A stretch of 12,122 nt of DNA from JBEKZQ01 sp049509675. Lineage in GTDB: Bacteria; Planctomycetota; Planctomycetia; Pirellulales; Thermoguttaceae. Positions 6,307 to 12,122 of this stretch are shown here, piece after piece. The stretch is from positions 1 to 12,122 of the forward strand of contig JBEKZQ010000172.1 in NCBI GenBank assembly GCA_049509675.1, in the 5' to 3' direction. Numbering within the stretch: position 1 is the stretch's first letter; every line of letters begins with the position of its first letter. The notes under the pieces were generated by a model, which saw only the letters and a program-made list of their open reading frames with translations, did no database searches and had not been told where the DNA came from. A program made the position numbers and the translations under genes.

Positions 6307-7596
6307 ATCCCGGCCGTTTGTGCCCTCCGGCGTAAAATCGACCAACGTCCAATGCGAGGCGTCCTGACCCGGTTGCTTGGCAACGATTTGCACGGCCGTA
6401 TCGCGGGGAATCGTCGCCGTGGCGCGATAGACTTCTTTTTCTTCCGGTCCGGTCTTCATGGGCAGCCATTGCCGGCCGCCGATGCGAAGGTGGACCTCCT
6501 CGGCTCCTCGCACCCGAATCTTGAACTCCTGCGGTTTGTCGGTCGTCAGCGGCACATAGAGCGGGCTGTAGAGGAAGGCCTCCATGGCGGCGAACGAGCC
6601 GAACGTTTCCGGAAAGGTCCAGGGTGTGCCGCCGCTGGCCTGGAGCTCCAGCTTGGCCGCCAGCCAGTACGGACCCGGATCTTGCCGGGCCTTGCTCAGG
6701 ACTTCCACGTTCCAAGGACCGGGGGCGGGGAACGTGACCAAAATGTTTACCGCGGCGCCCTGGCGGCAAACGAGCGTGCGACGCGCGGATTGCGCCACGC
6801 CGGCCGGATCCTGCAAGCGGGCCGTCAGCACGATGTCCGGCGGGGCTTCGATCGTCAACTGCACCGACTCGCCCACCGGATGGAAACGCCGCAGGGGAGT
6901 CGCCAGGCGGAGGTGCTGCTCGAAGAACCGGCCCTCCAGATACGGCAACTGGGCGAACCGCTCCGCCGTGCATGCCGGACGGATCAACTGCCAGCGCGGA
7001 TCGGCGGGAAAATGCGCGTACAGGAACTGCTGCGGATCGAGGAACAGGTACGCGGTGCCGTAACCTTTCCGGAAGGACCGTTGCTCCAGATGTCCCGCAT
7101 CCCAGGTCGCGTCGACCAGGTACCACTGGCCCTGGAGGTAGACCGCATTCCAGGCGTGGTTCGTCTTCCGGACGTTTTCGGCAGCCGCCAGGGCGAAGCC
7201 GTAACCCCGCCCGTACCCGGAAATGATCTCGCAGGGGATGCCGGCGAGGGCACACATTTTCTCCAACAGCGCGGCATAGCCCTGGCACACCGCTTTGCGC
7301 CGCCGCAGCGTGTTCTGCCAGGAGGAATCGACCGTCGTGCCGGCCAGGAAAGTGTCGGCATCGTAGGCGATGTATTCGGCGATCCAATCGTGGAGGATTT
7401 TGACCTTCTCGAAATCATTGCCGCCGCCGCCGAGAAGCCAGCCGACCAACGGCGCTAAGGCGGTTTCCGGCTGGGCGAAAACCGCTTGCTGGATCTCGGC
7501 TGGCACGCGTGCGACGCGGGGGTCGATTCGCCCCGTGCGACAGGCCGGGGCGTCGGCACGGACGGCCGGCGCGAAAAGCGTCAGCACAACGAGCAT
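6286..7596 (-). CDS. Secreted transglutaminase-like (Cys-His-Asp) protein
   Basis: The product is 436 residues from ATG 7596. The papain-fold transglutaminase-like core is clear: KILHDWIAEYIAYD, then the nucleophile Cys 104 in RKAVCQGYAALLEKMC, then His 147 in TNHAWNAVYL, then Asp 162 in WYLVDATWDAG. A kyphoscoliosis-type peptidase arrangement is likely, with the second half (about 230-430) made of beta-rich segments. It could be a peptidase or crosslinker, and the substrate is unknown. A hydrophobic run (MLVVLTLFAPAVRA) followed by DAP indicates secretion, but the arginines expected before it lie upstream of this ATG. The true start may therefore be ATG 7716 or ATG 7782 (GGTGG eight bases ahead), giving 476 or 498 residues whose first part is repeat-derived. 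It overlaps the DUF4185 gene by four bases if GTG 6289 is used, so the two form an operon. Confidence 0.8.
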   Translation of the reverse strand: MLVVLTLFAPAVRADAPACRTGRIDPRVARVPAEIQQAVFAQPETALAPLVGWLLGGGGNDFEKVKILHDWIAEYIAYDADTFLAGTTVDSSWQNTLRRRKAVCQGYAALLEKMCALAGIPCEIISGYGRGYGFALAAAENVRKTNHAWNAVYLQGQWYLVDATWDAGHLEQRSFRKGYGTAYLFLDPQQFLYAHFPADPRWQLIRPACTAERFAQLPYLEGRFFEQHLRLATPLRRFHPVGESVQLTIEAPPDIVLTARLQDPAGVAQSARRTLVCRQGAAVNILVTFPAPGPWNVEVLSKARQDPGPYWLAAKLELQASGGTPWTFPETFGSFAAMEAFLYSPLYVPLTTDKPQEFKIRVRGAEEVHLRIGGRQWLPMKTGPEEKEVYRATATIPRDTAVQIVAKQPGQDASHWTLVDFTPEGTNGRDADKVIR

Positions 7597-7633
7597 GGAG
7601 GCAAGTTGGCTTCGCGGCCGTCCGCCAAGTACT

Positions 7634-7692
7634 CCCCTCTCCGGGCACCGTGCGAAGCATGGTCGCGGGAGAGGGGTTGGGGGTGAGGGGGA
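7634..7692. repeat. Pyrimidine-rich palindromic repeat at the transglutaminase 5' end
   Basis: CCCCTCTCC at 7634-7642 is an exact inverted match to GGAGAGGGG at 7668-7676, and the right side continues as TTGGGGGTGAGGGGG. The same words make up the larger element at 7933-8048. In the coding frame of the transglutaminase-like gene it reads SPSPPTPLPRP...CPERG, which is low-complexity sequence upstream of the signal peptide. Confidence 0.8.
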
Positions 7693-7709
7693 AGGGCGTT
7701 CAAGACACG

Positions 7710-7724
7710 AAGTCATAATTGGAC
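7710..7724. repeat. 15-bp scar of the 4870-4948 repeat family
   Basis: AAGTCATAATTGGAC is identical to 4922-4936, the junction of the right arm and loop of the hairpin at 4870-4948. Only this piece is present. It contains the ATG 7716 candidate start of the transglutaminase-like gene on the minus strand. Confidence 0.6.
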
Positions 7725-7932
7725 GACCGCGGCAGGCACGGCTCTTTCGTGGACCGGTTCGATTGGTAGAGATTGGGCCCATTTACGCTACCACCGGGCC
7801 GATCGGCCCGCAAGTGGTTGAAAAGGATGCGAGCCGGTCGGCGATTTCGAGGAAGCTCTTGCGCTTGTCGATCGACTATTATCGTGTTTATTGGACTGTT
7901 GCAAAATGCGGGTAAGGGGTATGCAAGTAGTC

Positions 7933-8048
7933 CCCCTCTCCCTCCGGGAGATGGCCGGGGTGAGGGGTGTTGGGGAAGGCGGGAAACCCAGGAGCCGAAA
8001 CTTGCGAAGGGGCCCCCTCACCCTAACCCTTTCCCGGAGGGAGAGGGG
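7933..8048. repeat. Large palindromic repeat, 16-bp perfect arms
   Basis: CCCCTCTCCCTCCGGG at 7933-7948 is a perfect inverted match to CCCGGAGGGAGAGGGG at 8033-8048. Further in, GGGGTGAGGGG near 7957-7967 faces CCCCTCACCCT near 8015-8025. The body between is not obviously paired. It looks like a dispersed non-coding palindrome rather than a transposon: no transposase and no target duplication were seen. Confidence 0.85.
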
Positions 8049-8148
8049 AACTTGGATCGGCCTCGCCTTACGATCGGAGATCCATGACCCGGGAAATCGC
8101 TGGACCGGCGCACCGAACCAGAATTCCGGAAAATTCCTGGCGGGGGGC

Positions 8149-8177
8149 TTGACAACCTGGATTTCGCCAATCACGAT
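8149..8177 (+). promoter_or_regulatory. Possible sigma-70-type promoter of the RiPP operon
   Basis: A perfect TTGACA lies at 8149-8154. Seventeen bases later, CACGAT (8172-8177) is a weak fit to TATAAT with three matches. Transcription from here would start about 30 bases before the small ORF at 8217. The -35 box is good and the -10 box is poor, so this is tentative. Confidence 0.25.
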
Positions 8178-8216
8178 CACAGTTGCCGGCCTGTCGCCGC
8201 GGGGATTGCGGCATGC

Positions 8217-8318
8217 ATGACGAGGGTAAGAACCCCCGTGAACACTCACACATTTTCAAACGAGGAGGAACGCTGGGACAAGGTTCTGCAAGCAGCGTTC
8301 CCCGGGAGGTCGCGATGA
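8217..8318 (+). CDS. Possible 33-residue leader peptide upstream of the CXXX precursor
   Basis: ATG 8217 opens a 33-codon frame ending TGA 8316-8318, which overlaps the precursor start as ATGA. A GTG at 8238 is an alternative start. The C-terminal half contains NEEERWDKVLQAAF, a plausible charged helix, and no cysteine. A GGGGA stretch lies at 8201-8205, a little far from the ATG. The precursor's own ribosome site sits inside the end of this frame, the usual layout for translational coupling. I do not recognise the peptide. It may be a coupling or attenuation leader, a small accessory protein, or chance. Confidence 0.3.
   Translation: MTRVRTPVNTHTFSNEEERWDKVLQAAFPGRSR
8267..8301 (+). promoter_or_regulatory. 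Hairpin before the precursor ribosome site
   Basis: GGAACGCTG at 8267-8275 pairs perfectly with CAGCGTTCC at 8293-8301 around a 17-base loop. The precursor's Shine-Dalgarno sequence GGGAGG (8304-8309) begins three bases later. The hairpin could tune access of ribosomes to the precursor start, or act only when the small upstream ORF is not being translated. There is no T-run, so it is not a classic terminator. Confidence 0.4.
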
Positions 8319-9073
8319 ACAATGAGAGTGTAACGGACATTGCGAGTACTTTGCAGGAAGAGCAGGAAGTCACCCGCCGCGAGTCGCTGAGAAGGCTTGG
8401 GAAGGGCATGCTGGCGGGCTGGGCGACGCTGGGTTTCGCCGGGGCGCTGCTGGCAAATGCGGCGGAGGCCCAAGGCGCCGGATGCAAAGGCAGTTGCTCG
8501 GGGACGTGCCACAAGACATGCAGAGGGACGTGCCACAAGAAGTGTGCGGCGGACTGCACGGGGAAGTGCAAAGGCACATGCACCACGGCGTGCGCGACCG
8601 GATGCGCAAAGGCCTGCACCGGTGCATGCAGCACGACGTGTACGACGGCGTGCGGGTCGGGTTGCTCGAGCACGTGTTCCGGTTCCGCTAAAGGCTCCTG
8701 CGGGGGGAATTGTGCCGGTTCTTGCACCGGAGGCTGCGCGGGAAGCTGCACCGGTTCTTGCACCGGAGGCTGCGCCCGGATTTGCGACGGCACGTGCATT
8801 GCGGCATGCGCGAGCGATTGCACCGCATTGTGCAAGGGGACGTGCGTAGGGCAATGCCTGAGCAACTGTTCGGGCGATTGCGGCGCTAGTTGCGCGAATA
8901 ATTGCACGGGCGAATGCACCGGGAGTTGTTATGGTTGTTATGGCTCCTGCCTCAACGGTTGCTACAGCGCCTGCACGGGAACCGCCACCGGGGGGTGCCC
9001 CGACTGCTCGGCCAGTTGCACCTCGTCATGCACGGGCTCTTGCGTTACGGCGTGCATGTCGGGCGCCGGCTAG
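8315..9073 (+). CDS. CXXX-repeat RiPP precursor peptide with twin-arginine-like leader
   Basis: A precursor of 252 residues. The ATG at 8315 follows GGGAGG at 8304-8309. Residues 1-56 are a leader: an acidic start, then TRRESLR at 20-26, close to the Tat consensus S/T-R-R-x-F-L-K, a hydrophobic stretch at about 31-48, and AxA-type cleavage options (ANA, AEA) at 47-52. From Cys 57 to the end there are 47 cysteines, nearly all as C-x-x-x-C with the x residues mostly Gly, Ser, Thr and Ala. Two repeat positions hold Ala in place of Cys, and two units are one residue short. The radical SAM maturase 59 bases downstream belongs to the type that targets CXXX repeats, so the cysteines are the probable modification sites, perhaps as thioether links to residues between them. 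A plain secreted Cys-rich structural protein is the alternative, and is unlikely next to these genes. Confidence 0.85.
   Translation: MNNESVTDIASTLQEEQEVTRRESLRRLGKGMLAGWATLGFAGALLANAAEAQGAGCKGSCSGTCHKTCRGTCHKKCAADCTGKCKGTCTTACATGCAKACTGACSTTCTTACGSGCSSTCSGSAKGSCGGNCAGSCTGGCAGSCTGSCTGGCARICDGTCIAACASDCTALCKGTCVGQCLSNCSGDCGASCANNCTGECTGSCYGCYGSCLNGCYSACTGTATGGCPDCSASCTSSCTGSCVTACMSGAG
8715..8775 (+). repeat. 36-bp tandem duplication in the precursor core
   Basis: The 25 bases at 8715-8739 recur exactly at 8751-8775, an offset of 36 bases. That is twelve codons, or exactly three CXXX units (the residues AGSCTGGC and TGSCTGGC around the copies). It shows the core growing by in-register duplication. 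Confidence 0.85.
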
Positions 9074-9132
9074 CGACATCCTATTGATAAACGGCAGCCG
9101 AGGGAGTTCCATAAGCCGACGCGGAAGTTTTT

Positions 9133-10425
9133 ATGAGTGGGAGTACCGGGCAGCGGCTCGCGAGGCGCGACCGCAAAGACTTCCTTGGTTTGTCGTCCGC
9201 CAGGCCGGAAACTCAAGCGGGCGCCAAGGGTTCGTACACCCTTGGCAAATCCGTTTCCTCCTGGGAGGAGGGCCGCGCCAAGAATGTGACGTTCGTCGTC
9301 ACCGAAGACTGCCAGTTGCGCTGCAAGTACTGCTATCTGGTTGGAAAGAGCGCGACCCGCCGAATGGACTTCGACATCGCGCGCCGAACGGTAGACTACC
9401 TTCTGGGCAACCGGGAGCTATTCAACGATAAGGCCGTCATCTGGGATTTCATCGGCGGCGAGCCGCTGATCGAGATCGAGTTGATCGACCGCATCTGCGA
9501 CTACGTCAAACGCCGCCTCTACGAGACGGATCATCCCTGGTTCGGCGCCTACCGTTTCTCCTTCTCGACGAATGGCCTCCTCTATGCCGACAAGCGGGTG
9601 CAGCACTATTTGAAGAAGAATAAGATGCACGTCAGCCTGGGGATCTCGATCGACGGCACCCGCGCCAAGCACGATCTGCAGCGCGTGTATCCCGACGGGC
9701 GGGGCTCCTATGACGATGTCGTGCGCAATATCCCGCTTTGGCTGGAGCAATTCCCCAACGCCGACACGAAGGCCACCGTGGGCCACGACGACCTCCCCCT
9801 GATCAAGGAGAGTGTCCTGCACCTCTGGAGCCTGGGCATCAAAGGGGTGAACATCAACTGCGTGTTCGAGGACGTGTGGCAGGAAGGCGACGACGAGATC
9901 TTCGAGGAACAGTTGCGCCAACTTGCCGACCACATTCTGAAGCACCGGCTCTACCTGGACCATGCCTGCAGCTTCTTCCAGAAGACCGTGGGCGGCTTCC
10001 TCGATCCCCTGAAGGACACGCAAAACTGGTGCGGCGCCGGCAAGATGCTCGCGGTGGATGGAGGCGGCAACTTCTACCCTTGCGTCCGCTTCGTCGGATA
10101 CTCGTTGCAGAAGCGCGCAGCGCGAATCATCGGCAATTGCTTCGCAGGCATCGACCCCAACAAGCTGCGTCCCTATCTGGCCCTGGACCGCCGCACCCAG
10201 AGCCCCCAAGAGTGCATGGACTGCGAGGTGAACGGCGGATGCGCGTGGTGTCAGGGCGCCAACTATGATTTCGCCGATACCGATACGATCTACCAACGCG
10301 CCACCTTCATCTGCAAGATGCACAAGGCGCGCGTGCGCGCAAACAACTATTACTGGGAGCGGTTCAAGCGGATGAACGCGGAGGAGGGCACGGCAGCGCG
10401 GCAGAGAGGACGGGCGACCGCATGA
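9133..10425 (+). CDS. Radical SAM/SPASM peptide maturase, CXXX-repeat target type
   Basis: A cytoplasmic enzyme of 430 residues. The AdoMet-binding 4Fe-4S motif CxxxCxxC is at Cys 60, 64 and 67 (TEDCQLRCKYCYL), followed by the GGEP loop at 108-111 and FSTNG at 144-148. The C-terminal SPASM region, which holds auxiliary iron-sulfur clusters, begins at Cys 300 (WCGAGK) and continues with Cys 317, 361, 364, 370, 373 and 394. This order matches the family known as radical SAM peptide maturases with CXXX-repeat targets. It should use AdoMet to generate a radical and modify the Cys-rich precursor encoded just upstream, most likely making thioether bonds, which is inference from related SPASM enzymes. 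GGAAG five bases before ATG 9133 is a modest ribosome site. Its stop overlaps the next ATG by four bases. Confidence 0.9.
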   Translation: MSGSTGQRLARRDRKDFLGLSSARPETQAGAKGSYTLGKSVSSWEEGRAKNVTFVVTEDCQLRCKYCYLVGKSATRRMDFDIARRTVDYLLGNRELFNDKAVIWDFIGGEPLIEIELIDRICDYVKRRLYETDHPWFGAYRFSFSTNGLLYADKRVQHYLKKNKMHVSLGISIDGTRAKHDLQRVYPDGRGSYDDVVRNIPLWLEQFPNADTKATVGHDDLPLIKESVLHLWSLGIKGVNINCVFEDVWQEGDDEIFEEQLRQLADHILKHRLYLDHACSFFQKTVGGFLDPLKDTQNWCGAGKMLAVDGGGNFYPCVRFVGYSLQKRAARIIGNCFAGIDPNKLRPYLALDRRTQSPQECMDCEVNGGCAWCQGANYDFADTDTIYQRATFICKMHKARVRANNYYWERFKRMNAEEGTAARQRGRATA

Positions 10426-11621
10426 CGGGCACGCCGCCGACACGCACTTTGCACGAGACCGGCGCACGGATCGAGACCCTGATCGTCATCCTGGACAGCG
10501 CTGCGGTGGCGTTCTGCAACTACGTGAATCCGCACTACGGCGCGGCAAAACCCGACTGGATGCCGTTGCCCGTGCTGAGGGAGGCGCGGCGGTTTGCGGC
10601 CGAGAAGGGGCTGCGGCTGATTTACCTTGCGGGGCGGCATCCGCTCCCTGCGCCTTGCGTGCAGGAAATTGGCAAGGGGCCGCACGTCAGCATCGCGCCC
10701 CTGGCCCTGCGGCGCCGCATGAGCGGCGCGATTCCCGTGCTGGAAGCGGCCGACGTGGCTGCGCTGGGGCGATCGCGCGGGCCTCGCATCGAGAATGCCA
10801 TCCTGCGCCTCGGCCGGAAGGACATGCCGCGGCTGGGGGCGATCTTCACTCGGCTGGCCGGGAAGATGAAACGCCTGAACGTGTGCCTGTTCGACGTGGG
10901 GCGGTATCGCGAGGCCGATTTCGACGTCTACCGGCAGCAACTCGACTCGCTGGCGGAGCAAGTGGCCCGCCTGGACCGGCCGGCGGACGGGACGGAGTGC
11001 AACCTCCTCACGGACCGGCTGATGCTTCGTGCGATGAACAACTGCGACGCCGGCGTTCGGCACTTGACGGTGGCGCCGAATGGCCGATTCTACCTGTGTC
11101 CCGGTTTCTACTGCCAGAACGAGGCGGACGCGGTGGGCAGCTTGCATGACGGGCCGGAGATCCGCAACGCTCACCTGCTGACGGTGGAGTATGCGCCCAT
11201 TTGCCGGCGCTGCGATGCGTACCAGTGCCGGCGGTGCGTGTTGCTGAACAAGCAGTTGACGGAGGAGGCCAACACGCCGTCGCGTCAGCAGTGTGTGACG
11301 TCGCATATCGAGCGGGACGCGTCCCGGCGGCTCTTGCAGACGCTGCAACGCGCGGGACGGCTGAACGAATCGGCAGCGATGGGCCCGATTCCGCGGCTCG
11401 ACCACCTGGACCCATTCGAGTTGCTGACGCGCGGGAGCCGGCCGGATGGCACGCCGCGCAGGGCCGACCCGCACGCGCCGCGGGAGGAGAAAGACCGGCT
11501 GGCTGACGAAATGCTGGCGGCGCGCACGGAGGAACTGCGGGCATTGGTGATGGAGTTGCGTGCGGGGCAACAGGAGATACTGAACCAACTTCGGCAGATG
11601 AGAAAGGAGCAAGGACCATGA
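10422..11621 (+). CDS. CXXX-repeat peptide maturase partner with SPASM-like cysteines
   Basis: The product is 399 residues. It starts in an ATGA overlap with the radical SAM gene, so the two are made together. No CxxxCxxC is present near the N-terminus; the only cysteine there is Cys 32 in FCNYVNPHYG, so it cannot be a classic radical SAM enzyme. The middle carries a SPASM-like set: Cys 208 (NNCD), Cys 226 and 231 (FYLCPGFYC), Cys 261, 264, 269 and 272 (CRRCDAYQCRRC) and Cys 291. The sequence GVRHLTVAPNGRFYLCP is typical of SPASM domains. Residues from about 345 on are charged and probably a helical coil. By position and cysteine pattern this is the protein called CXXX repeat peptide maturase in such operons. 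It may bind auxiliary clusters and hold the precursor for the radical SAM partner. Confidence 0.8.
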   Translation: MTGTPPTRTLHETGARIETLIVILDSAAVAFCNYVNPHYGAAKPDWMPLPVLREARRFAAEKGLRLIYLAGRHPLPAPCVQEIGKGPHVSIAPLALRRRMSGAIPVLEAADVAALGRSRGPRIENAILRLGRKDMPRLGAIFTRLAGKMKRLNVCLFDVGRYREADFDVYRQQLDSLAEQVARLDRPADGTECNLLTDRLMLRAMNNCDAGVRHLTVAPNGRFYLCPGFYCQNEADAVGSLHDGPEIRNAHLLTVEYAPICRRCDAYQCRRCVLLNKQLTEEANTPSRQQCVTSHIERDASRRLLQTLQRAGRLNESAAMGPIPRLDHLDPFELLTRGSRPDGTPRRADPHAPREEKDRLADEMLAARTEELRALVMELRAGQQEILNQLRQMRKEQGP

Positions 11622-11995
11622 AGAACGTGAAAAGGCAGCAGGGCGCGTCGATCGCGGCGGCGGCCGGCGACGCGGGCAAGAAGCGGGTCGGCCAGGTGAC
11701 TGATGCGGAACGCGACGAGATCCGCACGCTGTTCGAGCGCAAAATCGCGCTGCTGGAGTTGTTCAAGAGCCTGGCAGACGGGGACCAACTGGACAACGCC
11801 GTGTACGAGAAAGTCGTCGCCGACTTGGGCAAGGTGACGACGCGGTTCGACGCATGGTGGTCCGCCATGCGCAGAAAATACCAATGGGAGAGCGCCGTGA
11901 ATGGACATTGGGAGATCGATTTCGACGATTCTTCCATTTACCTGCTCAGGAACGCGGGGAAGGAGGCGGGGGGGAATCGAGAGGAGACAGCCTGA
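11618..11995 (+). CDS. CXXX-repeat peptide modification system small accessory protein
   Basis: A soluble protein of 125 residues with no signal peptide and no cysteine. It starts in an ATGA overlap with the preceding gene; AAGGAG about eight bases upstream (in GAGAAAGGAGCAAGG) can serve as ribosome site. Residues 28-75 (VTDAERDEIRTLFERKIALLELFKSLADG and on) are predicted helix. The later part (WWSAMRRKYQW, then HWEIDFDDSSIYL) looks like a strand-rich end. It fits the small third protein that accompanies CXXX-repeat maturases in known operons. Its role is not established; delivery of the precursor or holding the two maturases together is a guess. It closes the operon. Confidence 0.75.
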   Translation: MKNVKRQQGASIAAAAGDAGKKRVGQVTDAERDEIRTLFERKIALLELFKSLADGDQLDNAVYEKVVADLGKVTTRFDAWWSAMRRKYQWESAVNGHWEIDFDDSSIYLLRNAGKEAGGNREETA

Positions 11996-12033
11996 AGGCC
12001 CGTAGTGGTCTGTCCATTTCGACATTACCGGTT

Positions 12034-12116
12034 GGGTGCCACGACCAACCTCCGGTCGGTGCCCGGCTTGCCCAGCAGTGCTGAAAACACGGTTGGACAA
12101 GCCAACCGTGGCACCC
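12034..12116. repeat. Palindromic repeat after the RiPP operon
   Basis: GGGTGCCACG at 12034-12043 is an exact inverted match to CGTGGCACCC at 12107-12116. Within it, CACGGTTGG (12088-12096) pairs with CCAACCGTG (12102-12110) round ACAAG, and GGCTTGCCCA near 12065 can pair with TGGACAAGCC with one mismatch. It lies about 40 bases past the last stop. It has no T-run, so it is more like a dispersed palindrome than a classic terminator. Confidence 0.75.
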
Positions 12117-12122
12117 GTAAAC

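Larger units (their letters stand above)
7783..8216. other. Repeat-bearing gap between divergent operons
   Basis: This stretch separates the minus-strand transglutaminase/DUF4185 operon from the plus-strand RiPP operon. It holds the palindrome at 7933-8048 and a possible promoter at 8149-8177. No coding sequence with family features was found. Open frames here are repeats read through. Confidence 0.6.

Noticed and set aside
7634..8048. CRISPR-like or transposon-like array of repeated words
   Set aside because: The repeats are inverted, not direct and evenly spaced, and no cas or transposase gene is present.
8315..9073. Plain secreted Cys-rich structural or metal-binding protein
   Set aside because: Strict four-residue spacing and the adjoining radical SAM, SPASM and accessory genes fit a modified RiPP far better, though metal binding by the product is not excluded.
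9418..10467. 349-codon minus-strand frame opposite the radical SAM gene
   Set aside because: The plus-strand frame has all radical SAM and SPASM motifs, while this one has none and crosses a gene boundary.
10350..11612. 420-codon open frame on the minus strand opposite the second maturase gene
   Set aside because: It is a shadow of the GC-rich coding frame at 10422-11621. Its translation is Arg/Pro/His-rich with no family motifs.

Overview
The window looks like chromosomal DNA from a GC-rich planctomycete, probably of the Pirellulales/Planctomycetales type. This is inferred from several traits together: a WecA-like transferase with a long soluble tail, a short GT2-like protein, an orphan HTH protein, a DUF4185 protein, and many palindromic repeats of the GGGACTGTCCC / AAGGGGATAAGTCC kind, one of them read through as the peptide KGTVPFS...KLGQSP inside a gene. 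No rRNA, tRNA or CRISPR array was seen.

Layout. Positions 3-149 hold the 3' part of a broken group II intron-type reverse transcriptase (YADD motif). Its family-like sequence stops about 3 bases before the stop codon of the next gene. On the minus strand, 126-1826 encodes a WecA/TagO/MraY-family polyprenyl-phosphate sugar-1-phosphate transferase with a His/Gly-repeat tail. A repeat-rich gap of about 0.9 kb follows, then a short GT2-like glycosyltransferase (2736-3149), a 0.4 kb gap, an HTH regulator-like protein (3566-4084) and a CPBP/CAAX-protease-like membrane protein (4091-4867). A long hairpin (4870-4948) separates these from a convergent two-gene minus-strand operon: a secreted transglutaminase-like protein (6286-7596 or longer) overlapping by four bases a secreted DUF4185 protein (4952-6277/6289). 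A repeat-laden gap follows to about 8148.

The main find is the plus-strand operon at 8217-11995. It has the architecture of a CXXX-repeat RiPP system. It contains a 252-residue precursor (8315-9073) with a twin-arginine-like leader and 47 cysteines at almost strict four-residue spacing; a radical SAM/SPASM maturase (9133-10425); a second SPASM-like maturase protein with no radical SAM CxxxCxxC motif (10422-11621); and a small charged accessory protein (11618-11995). The last three genes are joined by ATGA overlaps. A 33-codon ORF (8217-8318) ends in an ATGA overlap with the precursor start and carries a 9-bp hairpin just before the precursor's Shine-Dalgarno sequence. The system most likely makes a heavily cysteine-crosslinked peptide that may be exported by Tat. 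The product is unknown. No protease or dedicated transporter gene lies in the window.

The last 120 bases hold another palindromic repeat. Functions are assigned from motifs read by eye, and no database search was run.
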